The translations under genes were made by a program, and so were the position numbers. A stretch of DNA of 64,000 nucleotides from JABWBP01 sp964522165 (GTDB taxonomy: Bacteria; Calditrichota; Calditrichia; RBG-13-44-9; J075): assembly GCA_964522165.1 (NCBI GenBank), contig CAZFVV010000011.1, positions 9,035 to 73,034 on the forward strand. Reading direction: 5' to 3'. The notes below the pieces were generated by a model. The model saw only the letters and a list, made by a program, of their open reading frames with translations. It made no database searches and was not told the origin of the DNA. Of the stretch, positions 8,664-17,780 are shown in pieces; the first letter of the stretch is position 1; each line of letters begins with the position of its first letter.

Positions 8664-10010
8664 TCAGGTGCGCTCGTCCATGGGCAGGTATTTCTGCGGC
8701 CCGGCCACGTTGCGGTAGGCCGGGCGGATGATCCGCCCCCCGTTGATGATCTCATCCAGGCGGTGCGCCGACCAGCCCGCCACCCGGGCCATGGCAAACA
8801 GGGGAGTGTAAATTTCTTCCGGAAATCCTAACATATCATACACAAAGCCGGAGAAATAATCCACGTTGGGTGCAATCACTTTATCGGATTGCTTTACTTT
8901 AGCAAACGCCCCGGGGGTAACTTCCGCCACGGCCTGGTAAAGATCGAATTCATCCAGACGGCCCTTCACCGCCGCCAGTTCCCGGGCTTTCCGGTTCAGG
9001 ATGATCGCCCGGGGATCGGATTTGGTATAGACCGCGTGTCCCAGCCCGTACACCAGGCCGGTGCGGTTGTGCGCCTCCTTGCGAACGATTTTTTCGATGT
9101 ACGCCGCAACTTCCTCGCGGTCCGCCCAGTCTTTCACGTTCTCTTTGATGTTGCGCATCATCGCCATTACGTTGGCGTTGGCGGCGCCGTGCAGGGGGCC
9201 TTTCAACGAGCCGACGGCCGCGGCCATGGCGGAGTAAGTATCGGTCAGGCTGGAGGAGAGCACATGCACCGCGAAGGTGGAATTGTTGCCGCCCCCGTGT
9301 TCGGCGTGGAGCACCAGGGCCAAATCCAGGATTTGCGCTTCTAACTCCGTGAACTGCCCGGTGGGGCGCAGCATGTGCAGGAAATTTTGAGCAATATCAT
9401 AATCGCTGCGGGGCGGGTTGAGGTAGAGCGCCTCCCCGTGGAATTGATGGCGCAGCGCCAAATACGAATAAGCAATAATGGCGGGGAATTTGGCCAGCAA
9501 TTCCAGGGATTGGCGGATCACGTTGGGAATGGAAGTGTCTTCCGGGTTTTCATCTAAGGTATAAAGCGTCAGGGTTACCCGCTGCAAGGCGTTCATCACG
9601 TTCGGGCTGGTGTATTGCAGGATGTTGGCGGCGATCAGGCGGTTGGGCAGTTTCATGCGCGGGTAGAGATTGGCTTCATATTCTTGCAGCTCCGCGGCGG
9701 TGGGAAGCTTTCCGAACAGGAGCAGGTAGGTAACTTCCCCAAACCCCCGCCGTTGTTCTTTTTGAATCCCTTCCACAATATCCACAATATCGATTCCGCG
9801 ATAGCGCAGCTGGCCGTCCACCGGTATTAGCTTACCGTCGGTTTTCTGCGTTCCGATCACGCCGGAGATTTTCGACAGCCCCGCCAGCACGCCGGAACCG
9901 TCGGCGTTGCGCAAGCCGCGCTTCACGTCCAATTGGGCATACAGCTCTCGATCCACGCTGTTGCGTTCGAGAACTTCCCCGGAAACTTTATTGATAAAAT
10001 CTATGCTCAT
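8664..10010 (-). CDS. gltA: Citrate synthase
   Basis: Condenses acetyl-CoA and oxaloacetate to citrate, entry of the TCA cycle; cytosolic. The 448 residues span the family's usual length. Active-site segments are recognisable: HAEHGGGNNSTFAVH, KGPLHGAANANVM, GLGHAVYT and the aspartate in VDYFSGFVY, with C-terminal arginines in the RIIRPAYRN region. The start is placed at ATG 10010 because GGAGACTCACCTT precedes it. An ATG at 10028 would give an MMETHL extension that contains the Shine-Dalgarno site. Confidence 0.95.
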   Translation of the reverse strand: MSIDFINKVSGEVLERNSVDRELYAQLDVKRGLRNADGSGVLAGLSKISGVIGTQKTDGKLIPVDGQLRYRGIDIVDIVEGIQKEQRRGFGEVTYLLLFGKLPTAAELQEYEANLYPRMKLPNRLIAANILQYTSPNVMNALQRVTLTLYTLDENPEDTSIPNVIRQSLELLAKFPAIIAYSYLALRHQFHGEALYLNPPRSDYDIAQNFLHMLRPTGQFTELEAQILDLALVLHAEHGGGNNSTFAVHVLSSSLTDTYSAMAAAVGSLKGPLHGAANANVMAMMRNIKENVKDWADREEVAAYIEKIVRKEAHNRTGLVYGLGHAVYTKSDPRAIILNRKARELAAVKGRLDEFDLYQAVAEVTPGAFAKVKQSDKVIAPNVDYFSGFVYDMLGFPEEIYTPLFAMARVAGWSAHRLDEIINGGRIIRPAYRNVAGPQKYLPMDERT

Positions 10011-10178
10011 AAGGTGAGTCTCCATCATTTAAAAGGTATAGGTTGCAAAGGAATTTGGGAATAAACGGTCGCCTTCCGCTAAGCCGGCGATTTAAACTTT
10101 GCTTGCATCTTTTCCCTGCCTATATCTTTGATAATTTAACACGAACCGGTAAATTTTCGCACTTGAATTTTAAAAAGA

Positions 10179-10278
10179 NNNNNNNNNNNNNNNNNNNNNN
10201 NNNNNNNNNNNNNNNNNNNNNNNNNNNNNNNNNNNNNNNNNNNNNNNNNNNNNNNNNNNNNNNNNNNNNNNNNNNNNN
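10179..10278. other. Assembly gap
   Basis: One hundred Ns without overlapping flanks. It lies upstream of the citrate synthase and CDP-alcohol phosphatidyltransferase genes, so their promoters, and any small gene between them, may be hidden. Confidence 0.95.
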
Positions 10279-10279
10279 T

Positions 10280-10936
10280 ATGGCTGCAAATATCATTACC
10301 CTGGGGCGCATCCTGCTGGCGTTTTTTACCCTGATATTATTCCAGGGGGGATTCGGCTGGCGGATTGCAGCGGTATTATTGACCATCCTGGTGATCTATC
10401 TCGATTCACTGGACGGGATCGTGGCCCGCAAGTTAGGGGCTGCCAGCGATTTCGGGGCGCTTTTCGACATCACCGGCGACCGGATCGTGGAGCACGTTTA
10501 CTGGATCTTCTTCACCGCCATGGGACTGGTCAGCCTCTGGGTTCCCATCATTTACGTCAGCCGCAGTTTTTTAGTGGATACCCTGCGCGCGGTGGCGTTC
10601 ACCAAAGAAGGCAAAACCCCCTTCGGGGAAAAGAGCATGATGCGCTCCCGCTGGGCGTTTTGGTTGACCGCCTCCCGCCTCAGCCGGGCAATCTATGGAG
10701 CGGGGAAGGTGATCGTGTTCGTGCTTTTAGGGATCATCCTGGTGTTCAGAAGCCCCGATGCGGTGTTGCCGGGGTGGCTTCCGGCAAACTTTCTTCAAAT
10801 GCTGGGATGGATTACCGACATCCTGGTATGGATAGTGGTGCTGATGAATCTGCTGCGCGGCTTCCCGGTGCTATGGGACGGGCGGTTTTATCTCTTTGAT
10901 AAACGTTTCCCCCGGGAGATGAAGGATGCGCAGTAA
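10280..10936 (+). CDS. CDP-alcohol phosphatidyltransferase
   Basis: Integral membrane enzyme that displaces CMP from a CDP-linked lipid with an alcohol acceptor, e.g. in phosphatidylglycerol-phosphate or archaetidyl-type lipid synthesis. The diagnostic motif DG-x2-AR-x8-G-x3-D-x3-D is complete (DGIVARKLGAASDFGALFDITGD, near residues 45-67). Five to six hydrophobic helices surround it. ATG 10280 lies one base inside the contig after an N gap; it fits the family (MAANIITLGRILLAFF), but an upstream start cannot be excluded. The following HAD phosphatase could act on a phospholipid intermediate. Confidence 0.85.
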   Translation: MAANIITLGRILLAFFTLILFQGGFGWRIAAVLLTILVIYLDSLDGIVARKLGAASDFGALFDITGDRIVEHVYWIFFTAMGLVSLWVPIIYVSRSFLVDTLRAVAFTKEGKTPFGEKSMMRSRWAFWLTASRLSRAIYGAGKVIVFVLLGIILVFRSPDAVLPGWLPANFLQMLGWITDILVWIVVLMNLLRGFPVLWDGRFYLFDKRFPREMKDAQ

Positions 10937-10991
10937 TTTTAGTAGGCAATAGGCAGCAGGCAACGCTGCATAAAACGGAAGGCAATGGAAC

Positions 10992-11645
10992 ATGGCGCGC
11001 TGGGCGGTTTTCGACGTGGACGGAACCCTGCTGCCGGGCGATTCTATGGAAGCAAGGTTCATCAAGCGCAGCATCCGGCGGGGAATGATTTCCCCGGCAG
11101 GCTTCCTGGGGCTGTTGGAGAACACCCTGAAATTCTTTTTCCGGGGCAATCTTACCGGAGGACTAAAGGGGGATAAATCACTTTTGAAAGGTCTCCCCTT
11201 CAGCCGGGTAGAAACGGAAGCGGCGGCGTGCTTTAGCGCGGAGATTGCGCCCCGGCTGTCTCGAAGGGGAAAGGAAACTATCAAACGCTGCCGGGAGGAG
11301 GGCTACCGCATTCTGCTGATGACCGGCTCTCCGGATTTTTTAGCCCGCCATCTGCTCCCGGTATTACAGCCGGATCAGCTCATCAGCGCGGAGATGGAAA
11401 TTGCCAACGGCTGTCTTACCGGAAAAGTAAAGGGCTTGCACCCTTACGGAGAGGCGAAACAGATCCTGCTGCTCCGGGCGCAGCGGCAGTTGCAGATCGA
11501 CTTCTCCGCATCCGTCGTGTTCGCCAACCACCATAGCGACGCCGCGCACATGGAGCTGTTCGGGCGCGCCGTGGCGGTCAACCCGGGCCGGAAATTGGAA
11601 CGGATTGCCCGGGCGCGGGGGTGGGAAATCGAATATTGGGGATGA
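10992..11645 (+). CDS. HAD-superfamily IB phosphatase
   Basis: A 217-residue soluble phosphatase like the SerB/PgpC subgroup. Motif I is DVDGTLL at residues 8-14, with a helical cap (residues ~18-95), motif II LMTGS near 118, a motif III lysine in the HPYGEAKQ region and a motif IV-like ANHHSDAAHMELFG. Motif IV deviates from the usual GNSxxD, though an aspartate follows. It starts at ATG 10992, 55 bases after the CDP-alcohol phosphatidyltransferase. That neighbour makes phosphatidylglycerol-phosphate dephosphorylation (PgpC-like) an attractive but unproven role. Confidence 0.75.
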   Translation: MARWAVFDVDGTLLPGDSMEARFIKRSIRRGMISPAGFLGLLENTLKFFFRGNLTGGLKGDKSLLKGLPFSRVETEAAACFSAEIAPRLSRRGKETIKRCREEGYRILLMTGSPDFLARHLLPVLQPDQLISAEMEIANGCLTGKVKGLHPYGEAKQILLLRAQRQLQIDFSASVVFANHHSDAAHMELFGRAVAVNPGRKLERIARARGWEIEYWG

Positions 11646-11713
11646 AAGCTCTTGGAGTGAGGTACGGCAGGTTTGACTCGGGAATTCTCCGATTTTGATC
11701 GAATTAATCCGAA

Positions 11714-11923
11714 CCGTTCCAGGGACCATTGATGTAGCGGCCTAACTATCCTTGTTTTGCTGCTGGAANNNNNNNNNNNNNNNNNNNNNNNNNNNNNNNN
11801 NNNNNNNNNNNNNNNNNNNNNNNNNNNNNNNNNNNNNNNNNNNNNNNNNNNNNNNNNNNNNNNNNNNNCCGTTCCAGGGACCATTGATGTAGCGGCCTAA
11901 CTATCCTTGTTTTGCTGCTGGAA
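11714..11923. other. N gap flanked by identical 55-bp ends (probable false gap)
   Basis: The 55 bases at 11714-11768 are identical to 11869-11923, either side of 100 Ns. This is the signature of two contigs that overlap by an assembler k-mer but were not merged. The true sequence is probably continuous, with one copy of the 55 bases. Confidence 0.85.
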
Positions 11924-11952
11924 TTGGTGTCCACTAAATATCCCGTTCCCAT
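11869..11952 (-). pseudogene. Truncated PIN-domain (VapC-type) toxin
   Basis: Reading from ATG 11952, the first ten residues MGTGYLVDTN match the start of PIN-domain RNases, including the first catalytic aspartate in LVDTN. After DTN the frame changes to sequence unlike any PIN domain (SSSKTRIVRPL), so the remaining acidic residues are missing. It overlaps the antitoxin stop by 19 bases, as in intact TA operons. I infer a toxin gene cut after its tenth codon by deletion or recombination. The junction lies beside a false assembly gap, so misassembly is also possible. Confidence 0.6.
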
Positions 11953-12170
11953 TCATTCCTCAATTTGCGAAGCTCATCATCGATTTGATCAAATGATAAG
12001 TTGGATCGGCCTATTCCGTAATAATCTTCAGGATTAAACTGGGTGGGCCTTTGGCGTCCTGCGTCAACAGGCAGAATGATGACCTCTACTGGATCATCTC
12101 CGAAAGATTTCGGCAATGTAATGGTTATTTTTCGCCTGTTTGGTTTTTTGATCATTCTCAAGGCTTCCAT
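11934..12170 (-). CDS. Type II antitoxin for a PIN toxin
   Basis: A 78-residue protein with an N-terminal strand segment (RRKITITLPKSFGDDPVEVIILPVD) that resembles the DNA-binding/dimer half of small antitoxins. The acidic-basic helical tail LRKLRNEWERDI is typical of the toxin-wrapping end of antitoxins paired with PIN RNases. The start at ATG 12170 is chosen for its GAGGAGG site seven bases upstream; an in-frame start at 12185 is possible. Its partner toxin directly downstream is truncated, so this is an orphan antitoxin. The family assignment is by pattern. Confidence 0.6.
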   Translation of the reverse strand: MEALRMIKKPNRRKITITLPKSFGDDPVEVIILPVDAGRQRPTQFNPEDYYGIGRSNLSFDQIDDELRKLRNEWERDI

Positions 12171-12412
12171 TCTTAGCCTCCTCACTTCGCGATTCAGGTG
12201 AACATTGAAAAAACAGAAGTAATGTATTCAATGGCTCAAAGAAATGCAATTCCTCATTTTTCACCGGAGACTCCGGTCTGGTTTAGGGGCTGGCTACGAA
12301 GCTGTCCCTTTTGGAAAGCAGGGTTTATGTGAGGAATTTTCTACTCTTTCGCCGCTTTGCCAGATTTTCCCGGATAACGACCCTCTCCGAGGGCAATCAT
12401 CGCCGGGAGCAT

Positions 12413-12443
12413 AAAAAAACGCCGGTGAAATACTTCACCGGCG
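12413..12443 (-). terminator. Intrinsic terminator of the T9SS cargo gene
   Basis: On the minus strand, a stem CGCCGGTGAA / TTCACCGGCG (12420-12443) with a three- to four-base loop is followed by seven Ts (12413-12419), about 50 bases after the stop of the secreted protein gene. Confidence 0.85.
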
Positions 12444-12491
12444 CTCTCTGTTACTTCAAATCCCGATTTCAAGACCGGGGAGGTGCAAAAG

Positions 12492-14102
12492 TTACTTCAA
12501 CAGTACCATTTTGCGGGTCTGCACGAAATTTCCTGCTTCCAGGCGGTACAGGTAGATGCCGCTGGCGACTTTCACCCCGGCGTCGCTGGTTCCGTTCCAA
12601 TTCACCGTATAGCTCCCGGCGCCCTGGAATCCCTGTACCAGGGTTTTTACTTCCCGGCCGCTGAGATCGTAAATCTTCAACGTTACGCCGGCGTTTTTGG
12701 CCAGGTCATAGGCAATCGCGGTGGAGGGGTTGAAGGGGTTGGGATAATTTTGCCGCAAGCTGAAGCTCGCCGGCGTGGAGAGATTGTCATCTCCGATACC
12801 GACAATGTCTTCTTGCGTATAAGAAACATTATCCAGGGAGAAGGAAGAGCCGTTATTGAAATTATCCTGCACCCGCTCGCGGAAAGCGATATAAATATCC
12901 GCCCCCGCGCTCACCAACCCGCTCACCTTGTAGGAATATTTGTTCCAGGCCGTGGAGGTGTCCCCCCCGGCGCCAAAGCCCAGGGTTGCCACCAGGGTGG
13001 TGAAATTCGCCGGATCATTGTTCCCGGTCGTGGAAATGCGCACCTCGAGGGTATCGGTGTAATTGTTCGGCCAGTAGCGCAGCCAGAAGTGCAGCGAATC
13101 ATTGGACTCAACGTTGCTAACCTGTTGAGTAACCAGCCATTGATCGTTGGAAGCCGCGCCGCCGGTATTCCAGGTGCAGAAAGCTACCGAAGCTCCACTA
13201 TTAGGAGCGCCGGTAACCACGCCGCCGGTCCAACCGGGAACGGGGGTAGTGCCGATTGCGACCTGGTCCCAGCCGGTTCCGCCATCGGGATTCAGTTTCA
13301 CCCAGTTGGCGGGCGGGAACGCGCCTTCAAATCCCTCTTCAAAAACGATGGTCTGGCCGCCGCCGGTCTGGCTAAGCCCCATGCGGATATTCCAGTTCAG
13401 GTTGATACCGAAATCCGCCAACTGCGCGCCGTTGGGCAGGGTGGGGTCCCACACCCAGCCGCCTCTTTCCGGCACCATGGGGCCGGCGTCGGTTCCCAGC
13501 GGGTATGCCGGGGGAGAGGCCTGGTTCTGCTGGATGAAAATGGAGACCGCGTAGATCTGCCCGCTTTGCAGGCTCACCGGGCTGGTAAGGGTATGGATGG
13601 TCCAGTTGTCCAGGGCGGTAATTTCCGCGGTGATGTCCTGGGAATACACTTTCGTGCCCAAATTGATAGTGGAAGGCCCGGAAGGGTTAATGGTCACGCC
13701 TTCATAAATCTCCACCAACACGCTGTCCCAGGCCAGGGGGCTGCGCATCCAGGCCCACGCTTCGGTGATCTCGTGGGTTCCCACGAAAGGTCCCAATTCC
13801 GTGGGAGTAAACACCACAATTCCACGCCACTCGGTGATGCCGTCTCCCACGCCGCTGTTATTATCGCCGTCCCAGTGCAGAACCGTATCGGCCGCGGTTA
13901 TCGAGGCGTTGGGAATGATGCGGGTGGGCAGCGGTTGGCCGGGCTGCGCTCTTTCCGCGCTGGAAACGCCGGCCGGCGACTGCTTGGCCGCGTTGGAGGG
14001 ATCTTTTGCAAACTGCCCCCCGGCAAACGCGGCTACCGAGCAGGCCAGGAGCACTGCCAGTGCCAGTGAAAGAATCGAATTACCGGTTGCGAATTTCTTC
14101 AT
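12492..14102 (-). CDS. Secreted protein with type IX secretion sorting domain
   Basis: A 536-residue exported protein. A signal peptide covers residues ~1-27 (SILSLALAVLLACSVAAFAGG). The middle has a jelly-roll-like choice-of-anchor/cleaved-adhesin domain (residues ~225-420; EEGFEGAFPPANW and the GGTGWDQVAIG region). The C-terminal ~85 residues are a classic type A sorting domain: LRQNYPNPFNPSTAIAYDL, IYDLSGREVKTL, GIYLYRLEAGNFVQTRKMVLLK. That domain targets proteins through the Por/T9SS outer-membrane machinery to the surface. The start at ATG 14102 has AAAGGATTAGATCG upstream; longer frames lack a signal peptide at the N-terminus. No enzymatic domain was recognised. It is followed by a strong terminator. 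Confidence 0.85.
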   Translation of the reverse strand: MKKFATGNSILSLALAVLLACSVAAFAGGQFAKDPSNAAKQSPAGVSSAERAQPGQPLPTRIIPNASITAADTVLHWDGDNNSGVGDGITEWRGIVVFTPTELGPFVGTHEITEAWAWMRSPLAWDSVLVEIYEGVTINPSGPSTINLGTKVYSQDITAEITALDNWTIHTLTSPVSLQSGQIYAVSIFIQQNQASPPAYPLGTDAGPMVPERGGWVWDPTLPNGAQLADFGINLNWNIRMGLSQTGGGQTIVFEEGFEGAFPPANWVKLNPDGGTGWDQVAIGTTPVPGWTGGVVTGAPNSGASVAFCTWNTGGAASNDQWLVTQQVSNVESNDSLHFWLRYWPNNYTDTLEVRISTTGNNDPANFTTLVATLGFGAGGDTSTAWNKYSYKVSGLVSAGADIYIAFRERVQDNFNNGSSFSLDNVSYTQEDIVGIGDDNLSTPASFSLRQNYPNPFNPSTAIAYDLAKNAGVTLKIYDLSGREVKTLVQGFQGAGSYTVNWNGTSDAGVKVASGIYLYRLEAGNFVQTRKMVLLK

Positions 14103-14561
14103 CGATCTAATCCTTTCCGTTATGGATGAGTGTTGAAACCGCCCGGCGTTTCCGGGCCAGTTGAGGAAAATATTGTTTTCAAAATGCCGGGAGAAACTTC
14201 CCGAAATCCCTGGAGCGGGGGAAATCGATTGATCAGGCGGAAATGTATTTTTAAAAGCAGAAAAGGCATTCAAAGACGAAGGCCATCCATCTTTTATTAG
14301 GAGTTGCAGTTTACTACTCTTTGTGAAAGAACCAGCCAGAACACTAAGCCAGTAACCTGAAAAACATGTTTTAGATGCGGCTAATATAGGGTTGGATGGG
14401 AGCATTTCCAAATACTTAATCGCTCGACAGGCGCTACCCGTAATTCACCGCGCAGGCGCAGGAAGACCTTGCATATTCCGGGTGGAAAGGGTAAATTTTG
14501 CCCCCTTCGGGATCGCAGCCGCAATCACTGCGATAAACCGTTTTATGGTAACATATTCGCG

Positions 14562-15740
14562 ATGAAACCACCAGCGCCCGCGCCAAAGCCCTTTGTCTAT
14601 CTGGACCACGGGGCTACAACCCCCCTGGATCCGCAAGTAGCGGAAGCCATGCTGCCCTATCTCAGGGGCGGCTACGGAAATCCTTCCAGCCTCCACCGCC
14701 CCGGCCGGGAAGCCCGCCTGGCCCTGGAAAACGCCCGCTCCCGCCTGGCCGGGCTGCTCAACGCCCGGGAAAGCGAAATTTACTTTGTCAGCGGGGGAAC
14801 GGAGGCGGATAACCTCGCCGTTCAGGGCGCGGCGTTCAAAAATCGCCATAAGGGGCAGCATATCATTACCACCGCGGTCGAGCATCCCGCGGTGCTGAAC
14901 ACCTGCAAAGCCCTGGAAAAGCAGGGATTCGAGGCCACTTACCTGCCGGTGGATGAATACGGGCAGGTTGACCCGGAAACCGTGCGCAGCGCCATCCGGC
15001 GGGATACCATCCTGCTCAGCGTGATGCACGGCAACAATGAGGTGGGAACTCTCAATCCCATTGCCGAGATCGGGAAAATTGCCCGGGAAGCGGGTGTGTA
15101 TTTTCATAGCGACGCGGTGCAAAGCTTCGGCAAAATCCCTATAGACGTGCAGGCGCTGCCGGTCGATCTTCTCTCCATTTCCGGGCATAAAATTTACGGG
15201 CCTAAGGGAACCGGGGCGCTCTACCTCCGGCGGGGCGCAGCGGTGGGCAAACTCTTGCACGGCGGCCGCCAGGAGGGGGACAAACGCGCCGGAACGGAAA
15301 ACCTCCCCGGCATCATCGGGCTGGCGAAGGCGGCGGAATTGATTTGCCGCAGCCGGGAGGAGCAGTCCCGCCGCGTGGGGGAGCTGCGCGACTATTTTCA
15401 GGAGCATTTGCTGCGGCAATTCCCGGGGATTCGGGTAAACGGACATCCGCAGGAACGCCTCTATCACAATCTGAACGTCTCATTCCCCGGCTGCGACAGC
15501 GAAACCCTGCTGCTGAGCTTAGATATGCAGGGAATCGCTACTTCTAACGGTTCCGCGTGCAGCTCCGGCAGCATCGAGCCTTCTCACGTGCTGAAAGCGA
15601 TGGGTCTGCCGGCGGCAATGGCCCGTTCGGCCATCCGCTTCACGCTGGGAAAGGACAACACCCGGGCGGAGATCGATTACGTTCTGGAAACCCTGCGGGA
15701 AATCATTCCCCGTTTGCAAAATATCCGACAAAAGGTTTGA
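14562..15740 (+). CDS. Cysteine desulfurase (NifS/IscS family)
   Basis: A PLP enzyme that removes sulfur from cysteine for Fe-S cluster or tRNA thiolation pathways; cytosolic. It begins with YLDHGATTPLDP. The Schiff-base lysine is Lys210 in SGHK, the cofactor histidine lies in TTAVEHPAV, and the persulfide cysteine is Cys333 in NGSACSSGS, the short-loop group I arrangement of IscS/NifS. The 392 residues are normal. The start at ATG 14562 gives the canonical N-terminus; no clear Shine-Dalgarno site is visible and an upstream in-frame start at 14469 adds 31 unlike residues. No scaffold gene sits alongside, so the pathway is undetermined. Confidence 0.92.
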   Translation: MKPPAPAPKPFVYLDHGATTPLDPQVAEAMLPYLRGGYGNPSSLHRPGREARLALENARSRLAGLLNARESEIYFVSGGTEADNLAVQGAAFKNRHKGQHIITTAVEHPAVLNTCKALEKQGFEATYLPVDEYGQVDPETVRSAIRRDTILLSVMHGNNEVGTLNPIAEIGKIAREAGVYFHSDAVQSFGKIPIDVQALPVDLLSISGHKIYGPKGTGALYLRRGAAVGKLLHGGRQEGDKRAGTENLPGIIGLAKAAELICRSREEQSRRVGELRDYFQEHLLRQFPGIRVNGHPQERLYHNLNVSFPGCDSETLLLSLDMQGIATSNGSACSSGSIEPSHVLKAMGLPAAMARSAIRFTLGKDNTRAEIDYVLETLREIIPRLQNIRQKV

Positions 15741-15803
15741 CGATATGGTTCGGAAGCTCATCAACCCTCATTCATAAACTCATCAAACCGGAAAGGAAAC
15801 AAG

Positions 15804-17579
15804 ATGAAAAAATTAGTCCTGTTGTGCCTGGCCCTCCTCTGGGTGGGTTGCGGCAACGTTCAAAACGATGCTCAGGCGTTTTTAGACGCCTACACTGCTA
15901 AACTGCTGGAAATCTATAAGCTTCGCTCGGAAGCGGAGTGGAAGCTGAATACCTACATCGTGGAGGGCGATACTCTAACGTCTGCCGCCGCCCAGCAGGC
16001 CAAAGAGGCTTACGGCGAATTCACCGGCAGCAAAGAGAACATCGAGAAAGCCCGCAATTTCCTGGCTCAAAAAGAGAAACTGACTCCCCTCCAGGTTCGC
16101 CAGTTGGAAAAAGTGCTCTACGCCGCGGCCGATAATCCCCAGACCATTCCCGACCTGGTGAAAGAGCGGATCAAAGCGGAGACCGCGCAAACCGAGACAT
16201 TGTTCGGATTCGATTTCAAGATTGCGGAAAAATCGGCCTCCACCGGCGATATAGATGGCATTTTGAAGGATGAGACCGACCTGCAAAAGCGATTGCAAGC
16301 CTGGGAAGCCAGCAAAGAAGTGGGCAAGGCGTTGAAGCCCGGCCTGGAGAGATTGCAGGAACTGCGTAATAAGACCGTTCAGGCGCTGGGGTATTCGGAT
16401 TATTTCGCTTACCAGGTGTCGGATTACGGCATGAGCACCGAAGAGATGATGGATTTGAACCGCCGCCTGGTGGAAGAAGTATGGCCGCTCTACCGGGAGC
16501 TGCACACCTACGCCCGCTATGAATTGGCGAAGAAATACGGCGTTAAGGATGTTCCGGAGATGCTGCCGGCGCACTGGCTGCCCAATCGCTGGGGGCAGGA
16601 CTGGAATTCCATGGTCTCCGTGGAGGGGATCGATCTGGATGGGGTTTTAAAAGAGAAGAGCGCGGAGTGGCTGGTTCAGCAGGGAGAAAATTTCTATAAG
16701 AGTATGGGATTCCAGCCCCTGCCGCAAACTTTTTGGGAGAAATCCAGCCTCTACCCCGCCCCGCCGGACGCCGGTTACAAAAAGAACAACCATGCCTCCG
16801 CCTGGCACATGGATCTGCAAAATGACGTGCGCTGCCTGATGAGCGTGGCGCCCAACGCCGACTGGTACGAAACCGTGCACCATGAATTAGGGCACATTTA
16901 CTATTTCATCTCCTACACCAATCCCAACGTGCCCCCGGTTTTGCGGGAAGGCGCAAACCGCGCTTACCACGAGGCGGTGGGGAGCCTGCTGGGGCTGGCG
17001 GCGATGCAGAAACCCTTCCTGGCAAACTTGAACCTGATCCCTGCCGGGGCCCAAACCGACGAGATGCAGGCGCTCTTGAAAGAAGCCCTGAATTACATCG
17101 TTTTCATTCCCTGGTCTGCCGGGGTTATGACCGAATTTGAGTACGAGCTCTACGCGAAGAATCTCCCGCCGGATCAGTACAATCAGAAATGGTGGGAGTT
17201 GGCGCGAAAATACCAGGGAATTGCGCCCCCGGCGGAACGAGGCGAAGAGTACTGCGACGCCGCCTCCAAAACCCACATCAACGATGACGCTGCGCAATAT
17301 TACGACTACGCCCTCTCGATGGTGCAGCTCTTCCAATTGCACAATTACATCGCGACGCAAATTTTGAAACAAGACCCCCGTGCGACAAATTATTACGGTA
17401 ATGCGGAAGTCGGCGGCTTTCTAAAGCGGCTGATGGAAAAAGGCGCCACGGAAGACTGGCGCAAAGTGCTGAAAGAAACCACCGGGGAGGAGTTGAACGC
17501 GAAAGCGATGTTGAACTACTTCTCGCCGTTGATGGATCACCTGAAAGAGATGAACCGGGGCAGAAAATATACCCTGTAA
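15804..17579 (+). CDS. Peptidyl-dipeptidase A-like M2 metallopeptidase lipoprotein
   Basis: A 591-residue zinc metallopeptidase of family M2 (angiotensin-converting-enzyme type), which removes C-terminal dipeptides. The zinc site is HELGH at 360-364 inside VHHELGHIYYF, with the third ligand glutamate expected in the REGANRAYHEAVGSLLG segment ~24 residues later. The N-terminal ALLWVGC gives a lipoprotein signal with Cys16, so it acts in the periplasm, perhaps in peptide scavenging. The Shine-Dalgarno GGAAAGGAAACAAG precedes ATG 15804. It lies 63 bases after the desulfurase but is probably functionally separate. Confidence 0.9.
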   Translation: MKKLVLLCLALLWVGCGNVQNDAQAFLDAYTAKLLEIYKLRSEAEWKLNTYIVEGDTLTSAAAQQAKEAYGEFTGSKENIEKARNFLAQKEKLTPLQVRQLEKVLYAAADNPQTIPDLVKERIKAETAQTETLFGFDFKIAEKSASTGDIDGILKDETDLQKRLQAWEASKEVGKALKPGLERLQELRNKTVQALGYSDYFAYQVSDYGMSTEEMMDLNRRLVEEVWPLYRELHTYARYELAKKYGVKDVPEMLPAHWLPNRWGQDWNSMVSVEGIDLDGVLKEKSAEWLVQQGENFYKSMGFQPLPQTFWEKSSLYPAPPDAGYKKNNHASAWHMDLQNDVRCLMSVAPNADWYETVHHELGHIYYFISYTNPNVPPVLREGANRAYHEAVGSLLGLAAMQKPFLANLNLIPAGAQTDEMQALLKEALNYIVFIPWSAGVMTEFEYELYAKNLPPDQYNQKWWELARKYQGIAPPAERGEEYCDAASKTHINDDAAQYYDYALSMVQLFQLHNYIATQILKQDPRATNYYGNAEVGGFLKRLMEKGATEDWRKVLKETTGEELNAKAMLNYFSPLMDHLKEMNRGRKYTL

Positions 17580-17616
17580 AAAACGTGTTCCCCAGGCTGC
17601 TATAGGGGAAAAGGAG

Positions 17617-17645
17617 CAATGCCCCGGCGATCGGCCGGGGCATTG
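17617..17645. terminator. Hairpin after M2 peptidase
   Basis: A perfect 11-bp stem (CAATGCCCCGG / CCGGGGCATTG) with a 7-base loop, 38 bases past the peptidase stop. There is no T tract, so its role as a terminator is tentative. Confidence 0.45.
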
Positions 17646-17780
17646 TCGTGTACGAGGGGTGATGGAGGAGGGAGTGGAGAACGGTTAGAAAGGGCGTAAC
17701 ATTTTTCTGGATTCCCGCCAAATCCAATGCAAAAACGAAGATTGCGGCCTTTAAAATCATTGCCGGGGATGCGGAAACAC

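Noticed and set aside
7008..10010. Symporter and citrate synthase as a dedicated citrate-uptake operon
   Set aside because: Same strand but about 170 bases apart with repeat words between them, and SSS substrates cannot be read from sequence.
12483..14069. 528-codon open frame on the plus strand
   Set aside because: Antisense to the T9SS cargo gene, which has a signal peptide, a Shine-Dalgarno site, a terminator and a recognised sorting domain; the plus-strand frame has no family features.
14445..15467. 340-codon minus-strand frame
   Set aside because: Antisense to the cysteine desulfurase, whose active-site motifs are complete.
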